A DNA stretch of 9,847 nt from contig DGSY01000021.1 in NCBI GenBank assembly GCA_002394125.1, positions 47,625 to 57,471 of the forward strand, read 5' to 3'. Within the stretch, counting starts at the first letter, position 1. Each line of letters opens with the position of its first letter. This stretch comes from Ruminococcus sp. UBA4350 (GTDB lineage: Bacteria > Bacillota > Clostridia > Oscillospirales > Ruminococcaceae). A program made the translations under genes and the position numbers. The notes under the pieces were generated by a model. It was not told where the DNA came from and searched no databases. It worked only from the letters and a program-made list of their open reading frames with translations. Positions 1 through 6,311 of the stretch are shown in pieces.

Positions 1-168
1 AGTGCCCGCTGCCGTTTCCCTACGGTACCGTTTCGCAGAGCATATCAATTTTGTCGCTGTTACGGCGCTGGCCGCGCCTGATTTACGGTCTGGCGAAATC
101 TCATTCTGCTTCCGTTTACTTTCGGAGAACTTTAGATTATGGCTGTCGGAACTGCCGACCGATCTATC
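1..168. other. Stretch without a recognisable gene, downstream of the MBOAT-like gene
   Basis: No convincing gene is seen here. On the minus strand the frame that follows the MBOAT-like stop codon stays open for all 56 codons to the window edge. It has no ATG and no Shine-Dalgarno site, and its Ser/Arg/Lys-rich translation is not recognisable. A minus-strand ATG at 104 opens only 14 codons. A plus-strand frame from the GTG at 2 stays open to 205 but runs into the antisense of the MBOAT-like gene. G+C is about 52 percent, slightly below the neighbouring genes. A 10-base palindrome (ACGGTACCGT, 23-32) and a weak 5-bp minus-strand hairpin (GTCGG/CCGAC, about 143-158) without a T-run are present. 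The hairpin does not qualify as a terminator. Confidence 0.5.
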
Positions 169-1476
169 TCAGCTTCGGAGATATCGGCTCAGCAGCTCGG
201 AATAGGCCGCGAGCAGCATCAGCAGCTCCGCCGCAGCGCGCAGGATCCGCACAGGCAGCTTTCCCTCACCAAACCGTTTGAGCAGCCTGCGCAGCGGGAA
301 CATCCAGAGTGCGCAGAAAAGCAGCGGAATGAGATTTGTCCGTGCCAGATAACCGGCCGTATTGCTGAATGAAATGCCGGAAACACCGATCAGTGCTCCG
401 TAAAACGAAAAGCTGTCCGTCAGGCTGTCACTGCAAAGAAGTCCCATACTCAGCAGAACAAGCAGCGATGTCAGAAAGCAGCGGAACTGTACCGGCAGAT
501 GCCGTACTTTGCGGTCGGGACGGCAGATGTCATAGGTCAGAACACCGGCAGCCAGAACGCCCCAGCTCAGGCCGCTCGTGCCGCTGCCGAAAAGCAGGCC
601 GATTCCGCCCAGCAGCACCGAGAGCCGCAGAAAGCAGCCCGCCGGCTCCTGCTTTTCGCGCTGCATCAGCATCCGCTCCGACCACGCATAGACCGGCGTG
701 CAGAAGCGCTCCCGGAATTCCCGCGGCGTCTGCGCAAGGATCGGATCATTGAACATATCCGGCAGCAGGATGCCGAGCATCTGCGCGATGCCCTGTCCGA
801 TGCGCGAGATCCCGCCGAGACCGTGATACAGCATGAAATAGAAGCAGAGCACCTTCAGCAGCGCATCAAAGATTGTCACCGGCGTCAGCGCCGAGACGAC
901 CGCATACATCGGCAGCGCCATGCAGACGATCCGGAACAGCCCGCGGATGCATTTGGATGCGCCGGAGCCGACCATGCCGCCGGAGATCTTCCGGTTCTCC
1001 TGCAATTTCACTGCTTCGGAGAAGGACAGCACGATGCCGGAGGGCAGCCGCGTCATATCATACTGATAACAAAGAAAATCATAGAGCGCAGGAACCGACA
1101 TTTTCCGGTTTGCGCGGAGCGTGAGACACTCTATGCTCTGCAATGCGGCAAAGAGCAGCGGGATCAGCAGCATTCGGGTCAGCAGCAGCTTACCGAGGAT
1201 CAGAAATACGATCTGCACACCGATGCCGGCATAGAGCCAGAGGTCTGCGCGGTGATGATGTTCGCCGTCGCGCCGCGGCGCCAGCCGCAGGATCAGCCAC
1301 GAGATGCTCACCTGCAAAAGCATCAGCAGAAACGCCGCGAATCCGCCGGTCGCCCAGACGACCGCCACGCCGCCGAGCGCCAGAACGCCCTGTTTGCGCG
1401 CCTCCGGAACCAGCGCTGCTGCCAGCGTGAACAGCGGCAGGATATAGAGAATCATCGGGAGTGATGCAAATGTCAT
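169..1476 (-). CDS. MBOAT-family (AlgI/DltB-like) polytopic membrane protein, probably catalytically inactive
   Basis: 435 residues with about ten hydrophobic segments (for example 5-23, 31-55, 80-117, 180-230, 283-312, 332-347, 381-397, 411-427). MBOAT proteins are membrane O-acyltransferases that modify exopolysaccharides or teichoic acids. The family assignment rests on a stretch at 211-275 that follows AlgI/DltB order: an aromatic segment, GISRIGQGIAQMLG (222-235, like GYSDIAIGLARMLG), then FNDPILAQTPREFRERF (242-258, like FNxPYxxQSxxEFWRRW). Earlier family-like segments are LLIPLLFAALQSIECL (104-119) and a region around 137-160. The usual WHIS histidine is Cys259. The WHGxxW catalytic motif is replaced by LFGSGT (295-300), putting Phe296 where the catalytic His should be. 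The start at 1476 is chosen over an upstream ATG at 1650 because GGAGGAGG lies 7 nt upstream and the start overlaps the RNase M5-like stop (ATGA). The extended version would overprint 58 codons of that gene. Homology is fairly secure; inactivity is inferred from motif loss and the function is unknown. Confidence 0.72.
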   Translation of the reverse strand: MTFASLPMILYILPLFTLAAALVPEARKQGVLALGGVAVVWATGGFAAFLLMLLQVSISWLILRLAPRRDGEHHHRADLWLYAGIGVQIVFLILGKLLLTRMLLIPLLFAALQSIECLTLRANRKMSVPALYDFLCYQYDMTRLPSGIVLSFSEAVKLQENRKISGGMVGSGASKCIRGLFRIVCMALPMYAVVSALTPVTIFDALLKVLCFYFMLYHGLGGISRIGQGIAQMLGILLPDMFNDPILAQTPREFRERFCTPVYAWSERMLMQREKQEPAGCFLRLSVLLGGIGLLFGSGTSGLSWGVLAAGVLTYDICRPDRKVRHLPVQFRCFLTSLLVLLSMGLLCSDSLTDSFSFYGALIGVSGISFSNTAGYLARTNLIPLLFCALWMFPLRRLLKRFGEGKLPVRILRAAAELLMLLAAYSELLSRYLRS

Positions 1477-2078
1477 GTTGCAGCCTCCTCCGGCAGATAT
1501 CTGCCGATATATTCCGGCAGCTCCGCCGGATCCGTGACCGTCGCCAGCACCTCGCAGAGCCCCTTGACCGAAAGCCGCGGCGGAAGTCCCATTGCTTCGA
1601 GCAGCGCTCTGCGTCTTGCCGTGCAGTCCGGCGTACCGGTCAGTCCGCATTCGTAGAGATGCAGCGGCGTGATCTCGCTGCGCGGCCGCGGTTCTGCCGC
1701 AAAGACACCGGCGCGTTCGAGCGCTGCGATCAGCGTTTCGCCGTCCACGCCCTCCACGCCGAGCAGTCCCTCCGCCGAGGGCTGACGCTTGCGGCGCTCC
1801 TTGCCGTGGATGCCGGGGATATACACATGATAGACCGTGCCGCCGGAGATCGCGCCCTTGAGATAGCCACGGATCTGGAATCCGGCAGCATCGGCATCGG
1901 TCAGGATCACAACGCCCGTTGTCTCCGCATAATGCCGGATCAGCGCGAGCATATCCGCATTGTGATAGATCCGGAATCCGCCGGTCACGAGAATGACCGC
2001 ATCAAGAAAAGATTCCAGCCGGATCTTGTCATATTTCCCCTCGACGACGATCGCAGGCGTGACCTTCCGGCGCGTCAT
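1473..2078 (-). CDS. rnmV: RNase M5-like Toprim/DUF4093 protein
   Basis: 201 residues, close to the roughly 186 of B. subtilis RNase M5, which cuts double-stranded 5S rRNA precursor in Firmicutes. The N-terminal Toprim domain shows the glutamate motif VVEGKYD (Glu13) and the acidic motif TDADAAGFQIR (60-70, Asp61 and Asp63), matching VVEGxxD and TDPDxxGxxIR of the family, so the metal-binding acidic residues are kept. A basic stretch (KERRKRQ, 93-99) is followed by GVEG (107-110), as in RNase M5. The C-terminal half has the DUF4093-type pattern LYECGLTGTPDCTARRRALL (141-160). The start at 2078 overlaps the holA stop (ATGA) and has CGGAGG 7 nt upstream; the stop overlaps the next start the same way. 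Canonical rnmV usually sits beside rsmA/ksgA, which is not seen here, so this could be a paralogue with another RNA substrate. The fold is well supported; the exact substrate is not. Confidence 0.82.
   Translation of the reverse strand: MTRRKVTPAIVVEGKYDKIRLESFLDAVILVTGGFRIYHNADMLALIRHYAETTGVVILTDADAAGFQIRGYLKGAISGGTVYHVYIPGIHGKERRKRQPSAEGLLGVEGVDGETLIAALERAGVFAAEPRPRSEITPLHLYECGLTGTPDCTARRRALLEAMGLPPRLSVKGLCEVLATVTDPAELPEYIGRYLPEEAAT
1484..1491 (-). promoter_or_regulatory. Ribosome binding site deciding the MBOAT-like start
   Basis: Minus strand reads GGAGGAGG, 7 nt upstream of the ATG at 1476 and inside the end of the RNase M5-like gene. Together with the ATGA stop/start overlap it supports 1476 as the start. 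Confidence 0.8.
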
Positions 2079-3157
2079 CCGGCAGCCTCCGAGCCGTCAC
2101 GCCGTACCTGAAGCATCCGGACAAGCGCCTGCTCCAGCAGCAGCCGCGGTGCGGTGCGGGAGGATTTGCAGCTTTTGTCGGTCTCGCGGAGAATGCGGAT
2201 GCAGGTGCGGAGCTGCGGGACGGTCATGCTGCCGCAGTCGCGCATTGCGTTCCGGACAGCGAACTCGCGGTTTTTCGGATAGCCGAAATCCGCCGCGATC
2301 GTTTCCGCCTGTCTGACCGCGCCCTGTCCGAGCTTGGCGCGGTAAAGATCCATGAATGTCATGCTCAGAACTGTCAGCACACCGAGGATCGTTTTGGAAT
2401 CCTCCGATTTCGCAGTCAGATCGCGCAGCAGGCGGAATGCCGCCTTACCGTTTCCGCCGGTCACGGCGCGTGCCAGCCGGAAGGCATCCGCATCCGGCAG
2501 CGCAGCAGTCAGCGCATCGAGCATCTCTGCGGTGATCGGGCCGCCGTCCGCGCAGGCGAGCAGCTTGTCAAGCTCGGTATGGATCAGCGTGGAATCGCAG
2601 AGACAGCGGTTTGCCAGCTCCTCCGCGAGTCTGCGGTCGATCTCCGAGCCGTGCCGCTTTGCCCGTTCGGTGATCTGCTTCGCAAGCATAATGGCATTGC
2701 GCTTTTCGCAGATGCAGAGCACGCCCTGCTTCTCGAAAAATGTCATCAGTTTTTTGTATTTCGGCAGAAAGACCGGCGCATTCCGCTTGATCTCATAGGT
2801 CGGCAGTGCGCGCATGGCAATCAGCACGACGACACGCGGCGCGATGCCCTCAAAGATGCCGAGCATCGTGTCGATCACCGAGGGAGCGTGCATATCCGCA
2901 TCAAAATCGCGGATCAGAATGACGTTGTAGGGCTGGAACATCGGACAGAATGTGCAGGCATCCGCCAGCCTGTCGAGATCGACGGCCTGCCCGTCAAAGG
3001 CCGAATCGGAAAGCGCACTGCCGTCCGTCAGCTTTTTGAGGATCTTCTTTTCTGTCTCCGCAACGGCAAGCGTATCCTCGCCGCAGAGAAATACGAGCTG
3101 CGGCGGATTTTCCTTTCCGATCTCGCGCAGCAGATCATTGGCTGCAAGTCTCGGCAT
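2075..3157 (-). CDS. holA: DNA polymerase III subunit delta
   Basis: 360 residues, normal for Firmicutes delta (about 340-350). Delta is the clamp-loader subunit that binds and opens the beta sliding clamp during DNA replication in the cytoplasm. Matching features are the N-terminal LVFLCGEDTLAVAETEKKI (21-39, family pattern of a hydrophobic strand then G-D/E-x-x-L and a helix), the CPMFQPYNVILIRDFD segment (71-86, the conserved pattern around PFF..rrlV.v.d), and a helical C-terminal domain with repeated basic/hydrophobic helices ending in LLLEQALVRMLQ. Start ATG 3157 has a near-perfect AAAGGAGG (3164-3171) 6 nt upstream. The upstream gene ends 21 nt away with tandem in-frame stops TGA TAA. 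The stop overlaps the RNase M5-like start. Linkage to comEC is a known arrangement in Firmicutes. Confidence 0.93.
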   Translation of the reverse strand: MPRLAANDLLREIGKENPPQLVFLCGEDTLAVAETEKKILKKLTDGSALSDSAFDGQAVDLDRLADACTFCPMFQPYNVILIRDFDADMHAPSVIDTMLGIFEGIAPRVVVLIAMRALPTYEIKRNAPVFLPKYKKLMTFFEKQGVLCICEKRNAIMLAKQITERAKRHGSEIDRRLAEELANRCLCDSTLIHTELDKLLACADGGPITAEMLDALTAALPDADAFRLARAVTGGNGKAAFRLLRDLTAKSEDSKTILGVLTVLSMTFMDLYRAKLGQGAVRQAETIAADFGYPKNREFAVRNAMRDCGSMTVPQLRTCIRILRETDKSCKSSRTAPRLLLEQALVRMLQVRRDGSEAAG

Positions 3158-3178
3158 TTCACGCCTCCTTTCGGGTTA

Positions 3179-3829
3179 TCAGAGCTTTGTGAGAAATGCA
3201 ATGAGCATGATGAGCAGTCCCGCGCCGATGAGAACCGCACTCACGGCGATGACCGCCCCGCGCATCGGCATCCGCTTGGGCGGCTGAATCTGCATCCGCG
3301 GCGCAGTCGGCTTCAGCAGCGAATCCTGCGGGACAAATGCTTCCGTGCGCGGCACCGGCTTTTCGGGAACCGGCGCGGGCTTTGCGGATTCCGGCGCGGG
3401 TGTCTGCGCCTGCGGCAGACCGTGGTTTTGCAGATACCACTGCAAATATCCGGCGCTGTCCGTGACCGGTTTTCCGTCTGCACCGGTCAGCGCTTTGGCA
3501 GCGAGCAGCTTTTTCTCCAGCATCGTCCGCCCGCGGTTCGTCATCCGGTAGGCGTCGATCAGCGCCCGCGCCGCCGCATCCGCCGTCTCCGGCGTACACA
3601 GCAGCACCTCGTCACCGCGCAGGATCAGATAGCCGCATTCCGGATCGCCCTGCGTTACGAGCGGCGGAACATAATAGTGCATGGTCAGCAGCATCTCACC
3701 GTCGGACAGCGCTGTCACGAGGTCGAGATTCTGCTGCGTATAGCATTCGTTCGCGTGGAAATATGAGGATGCGATCGCTGCGAGAATGCGCGCTCGCTGA
3801 CTGTCATTCAGTTCGGTATATTCGAGCAT
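3179..3829 (-). CDS. Unrecognised tail-anchored protein with a proline-rich linker
   Basis: 216 residues; I do not recognise a family. A soluble N-terminal region (1-135) of mixed alpha/beta character contains YVPPLVTQGDPECGYLIL (53-70) and a Leu/Ala-rich helical part (85-114). It is followed by a Pro/Ala/Lys-rich linker (139-188, with APESAKPAPVPEKPVP) and one strongly hydrophobic segment (191-213) with only three residues after it. That layout predicts a cytoplasmic domain held to the membrane by a C-terminal anchor; there is no signal peptide. Start ATG 3829 has AGGAG (3839-3843) 9 nt upstream, directly after the comEC stop, and the gap to comEC is 15 nt. An ATG at 3834 is in another frame. 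It ends with TGA immediately followed by in-frame TAA. Its place between comEC and holA suggests co-expression, but nothing shows a role in DNA uptake or replication. Confidence 0.8.
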   Translation of the reverse strand: MLEYTELNDSQRARILAAIASSYFHANECYTQQNLDLVTALSDGEMLLTMHYYVPPLVTQGDPECGYLILRGDEVLLCTPETADAAARALIDAYRMTNRGRTMLEKKLLAAKALTGADGKPVTDSAGYLQWYLQNHGLPQAQTPAPESAKPAPVPEKPVPRTEAFVPQDSLLKPTAPRMQIQPPKRMPMRGAVIAVSAVLIGAGLLIMLIAFLTKL

Positions 3830-3844
3830 ATCATGATTCTCCTG

Positions 3845-5953
3845 TCACGCGGGAACGACATCGCCCCTGCCGTCTGCGGTCAGGCGCAGCATCATATTGT
3901 TTCCGGCAGACGGACGCTTCGAGCCCGCCAGCGCAAAGCTGCAAAGCGGCTCGCCGTAGCGGATCACGGCATTGGCCTTCGGTGCTTCTCCGCTGTCGGC
4001 CGGCAGGATATCAACGGTCATCCCGTTCCACTGAATCCGGACGGTTTCGCCGAGGAGCGTGACGGTCATATCTTTGAATGTGATCTTCATGCCGTCCGTA
4101 CCGCAGAATTCCGGCTGCACACCGCAGAGCGTGCAGTTCTCCCGCCATGCATCCGCCTCGCGGATCAGGACAGACTGCACATCAAAGCCGGCGAACGCAT
4201 CCTGATAGCCGGCCGCCGCCTTGCCCTGATGCAGTACCAGCATTGCGGGATGCGTCAGACCCTGCCGCTCCAGAAATGCAGCCGCATACTGTGCATTGCG
4301 CGGCTGATCGGTCAGATCGACGACCATGACGGAACGGCCGCAGGATATGACTGCGGCTGCCTGTCTGCTGCCGCCGAGTACGGCGATCCGCATCTGCCGT
4401 GCGGTAACAGCCGACGAGACCGATGCGATGCAGACGAGCGCTGTGCAGACATAGAGAACCGCCGCGGCAAAGTGCTTCGGTCTGATGCCCGCGGCCAGTA
4501 ATACCAGCAGAATGGCTGCACCCAGCAGAACGGATATCAGCACCGGCAGCTCTGTCGCCTTGAGATATGTGCCCGGCAGACGCGTCAGCAAGCCCGCTGC
4601 TGCGCGGACAAACCGGACAAGCATTCCCGCTGCCGGCAGCAGAAAGGCCGTCAGCCCGCCGGTCAGCAGCAGGAGAAATCCGATGCAGAGCGCCAGCGTT
4701 CCGGCCGGCAGGATCAGCAGATTGCAAAGCGGCGCAAGTACCGAGCCCTCACCGCAGAGCAGCAGCGAGGCCGGAAAGACTGCGCCGGATACGCAGCAGA
4801 AGCTAAGAAAATCCTTGACGATGCGGGGTGCTCTCAGATCAGCGGTCAGACGGGGCGCGATTACGCCGATGCCCAGCACCGCCGAGACCGTCAGCCAGAA
4901 GGAGGCCGAACCGATGACATAGGGCGCCGCCGCCGTGCAGATCAGCACCGCAAGCGAAAGAGAGCGCAGTGTATCGCGTTCCCGCCCGAACAGTCCGGCT
5001 GCATTTGCGATCAGCAGCATCAGCGCTGCGCGGAACACCGACACAGACGCATCGACCAGCAGGATGAAAACCGCCATGCAGAGCGCCAGCAGCAGAAAGC
5101 GCAGCCTTGCCGATGTCCGGCGGAGCAGTCTCCCGAGCACCGCGCAGAACATCACCAGATGCAGCCCCGAAACGACCGCGATATGGCCGATGCCGCTGTG
5201 CCGCAGCAGGTCGGAGGTCTCGCTGTCAAGGCCGGATTTGTCACCGAAAATCATTGCGCAGAGCAGCGCGGCATCCTGCGGCGCGGTTTTCTCATAGATC
5301 AGATTTTTGATATATGCGCGGTAATCGCGCAGCGTGCGCCGGAGCGAGAAGCCGCTGTCCGGCTGATGCGAGATCAGCTCTGCATCATAGATGCGGAGAT
5401 ATTTTCCCTTGCCTGCTTGATATTCCGCCGTGTGATAGCGGTAATCCGGCTCGATCGCCGAAAGCGCCGCCTTCAGCACGACCGTATCGCCTATCCGGAT
5501 CTGCGGCTGCTCTGCATCTGCATACCAGTCAACGGACTGCGTATGTCCGGCGATTTTTGTCCGGAGCGTACAGACATTCCTGCCGCCGCGGATCTCCGTG
5601 ACATCAGACACATATCCGGTGCATTCGACGGTTCTTCCCGCCATAGCGCAGACCGGCTGCCGGATTCTGACATCATAGCCCGTCCAGAGCAGCATTCCCA
5701 GCGAAAAGCCGATCACCGCGGCCGCGCACTGCATCGTGCAGCGCCGCCTGTCCGCGATCCAGACCGCGAGCAGTCCGGCTGCAAAGAGCAGCAGCGCCGG
5801 AACGATCCGGTCAAGAAAAGCCGCCAGCAGCCCCGCTGTCCATGCGAGCGTGAAGCACTCCACGCCGTGTCCTCGGATGCTGCTGCCGGCTTTCCGGTTC
5901 ACCTGCGCAGTCTCCTCCGCAGAGACCGCACACGGCGCTTTATCTTTTTTCAC
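3845..5953 (-). CDS. comEC: ComEC/Rec2-family DNA uptake channel with a degenerate C-terminal MBL-like region
   Basis: 702 residues, in the usual ComEC size range (about 700-800). ComEC is the inner-membrane channel that carries single-stranded DNA into the cytoplasm during natural transformation. N-terminal membrane helices (about 33-66 and 75-92) precede a DUF4131/OB-like region (about 105-195). The competence domain (about 215-490) opens with the signature GDKSGLD (237-243) then HSGIGHIAVVSGLHL (252-266), followed by many membrane segments. The remaining part (about 520-702) occupies the position of the metallo-beta-lactamase domain. Where the family has LVLTHxHxDH, this protein has LVLHQGKAAAG (572-582), so the metal ligands are absent. 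Start: GTG at 5953 forms a GTGA overlap with the HIT stop; the only nearby Shine-Dalgarno is a weak AGGG 3 nt away, so translation probably depends on coupling. No ATG in frame lies before residue 74. Channel identity is secure; activity in transformation is not shown. Confidence 0.92.
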   Translation of the reverse strand: MKKDKAPCAVSAEETAQVNRKAGSSIRGHGVECFTLAWTAGLLAAFLDRIVPALLLFAAGLLAVWIADRRRCTMQCAAAVIGFSLGMLLWTGYDVRIRQPVCAMAGRTVECTGYVSDVTEIRGGRNVCTLRTKIAGHTQSVDWYADAEQPQIRIGDTVVLKAALSAIEPDYRYHTAEYQAGKGKYLRIYDAELISHQPDSGFSLRRTLRDYRAYIKNLIYEKTAPQDAALLCAMIFGDKSGLDSETSDLLRHSGIGHIAVVSGLHLVMFCAVLGRLLRRTSARLRFLLLALCMAVFILLVDASVSVFRAALMLLIANAAGLFGRERDTLRSLSLAVLICTAAAPYVIGSASFWLTVSAVLGIGVIAPRLTADLRAPRIVKDFLSFCCVSGAVFPASLLLCGEGSVLAPLCNLLILPAGTLALCIGFLLLLTGGLTAFLLPAAGMLVRFVRAAAGLLTRLPGTYLKATELPVLISVLLGAAILLVLLAAGIRPKHFAAAVLYVCTALVCIASVSSAVTARQMRIAVLGGSRQAAAVISCGRSVMVVDLTDQPRNAQYAAAFLERQGLTHPAMLVLHQGKAAAGYQDAFAGFDVQSVLIREADAWRENCTLCGVQPEFCGTDGMKITFKDMTVTLLGETVRIQWNGMTVDILPADSGEAPKANAVIRYGEPLCSFALAGSKRPSAGNNMMLRLTADGRGDVVPA
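5950..5953 (-). promoter_or_regulatory. GTGA stop/start overlap coupling the HIT gene to comEC
   Basis: The minus strand reads GTGA, where GTG starts comEC and TGA ends the HIT gene. The only Shine-Dalgarno-like bases (AGGG, 5957-5960) are too close to work well alone, which favours reinitiation by ribosomes that finish the HIT gene. Confidence 0.65.
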
Positions 5954-6297
5954 ACACCCTGATCTGCCGACCAGCCCATTTTCTGTCCTGCGATCAGGTG
6001 GAAATGCAGATGCGGAACAGTCTGTCCGGCATCCTCGCCGCAGTTCGTGATAACACGGAATCCGGAATCGAGCTTCTCCTGTGCCGCGACCTTTGCGATC
6101 GCAGTAAAGATCTTTCCGACGATCTCAGCGTTCTCCGCCGTGACCGCAGAAGCACCGGAAATATGCTGCTTCGGGATAAAGAGATAGTGGATCGGCGCGA
6201 TCGGCGCGATATCCTTGAACGCGTACACATCGTCGTCCTCATAGACCTTTGTACTGGGGATCTCCCCTGCAATGATTTTACAAAACAGACAATCCAT
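5950..6297 (-). CDS. HIT-family (HINT/histidine triad) nucleotide-binding protein
   Basis: 115 residues, typical of bacterial HINT proteins (about 110-120). They hydrolyse purine nucleoside phosphoramidates and related adenylated compounds in the cytoplasm. The N-terminus MDCLFCKIIAGEIPS is characteristic and carries a Cys-x-x-Cys pair (Cys3, Cys6) often linked to zinc. The core strand HYLFIPKQHI (37-46) precedes the histidine triad HLHFHLI (96-102), with His96, His98 and His100 all present; His100 would be the nucleophile. The C-terminal GQKMGW (104-109) also fits the family. Start ATG 6297 is preferred because CGGAGG (6305-6310) lies 7 nt upstream and family members begin at M-D-C/x-x-F-C. 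An ATG at 6315, overlapping the LRR stop as ATGA, would add six residues but lies upstream of that Shine-Dalgarno. It follows alaS with one gene between; a role in clearing aminoacyl-AMP by-products would be speculation. Confidence 0.93.
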   Translation of the reverse strand: MDCLFCKIIAGEIPSTKVYEDDDVYAFKDIAPIAPIHYLFIPKQHISGASAVTAENAEIVGKIFTAIAKVAAQEKLDSGFRVITNCGEDAGQTVPHLHFHLIAGQKMGWSADQGV

Positions 6298-6304
6298 AAT
6301 CAAA

Positions 6305-6310
6305 CCTCCG
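6305..6310 (-). promoter_or_regulatory. Ribosome binding site deciding the HIT start
   Basis: CGGAGG on the minus strand, 7 nt before the ATG at 6297 and downstream of the alternative ATG at 6315. It supports the shorter HIT protein. Confidence 0.75.
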
Positions 6311-6311
6311 T

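Noticed and set aside
143..158. Possible terminator after the MBOAT-like gene (GTCGG/CCGAC hairpin)
   Set aside because: Only five base pairs and no T-run on the minus strand.
499..1464. Long plus-strand open frame (321 codons) opposite the MBOAT-like gene
   Set aside because: Gln/Arg/His-rich translation with no family pattern or Shine-Dalgarno. It is the antisense shadow of a GC-rich gene with few stops on the complement.
1477..1650. N-terminal extension of the MBOAT-like protein to an ATG at 1650
   Set aside because: It would overprint the conserved C-terminal part of the RNase M5-like gene and gives Gly/Ala/Arg-rich non-membrane sequence. The GGAGGAGG site and ATGA overlap point to 1476.
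2579..3766. Long plus-strand open frame (395 codons) across holA and the unknown gene
   Set aside because: It spans two well-supported minus-strand genes and their spacer, has low-complexity Arg/His/Gln content, and fits a shadow frame.
5159..5962. Plus-strand open frame (267 codons) opposite comEC
   Set aside because: The minus-strand comEC carries clear family signatures here. The plus frame shows only Arg-rich compositional translation.
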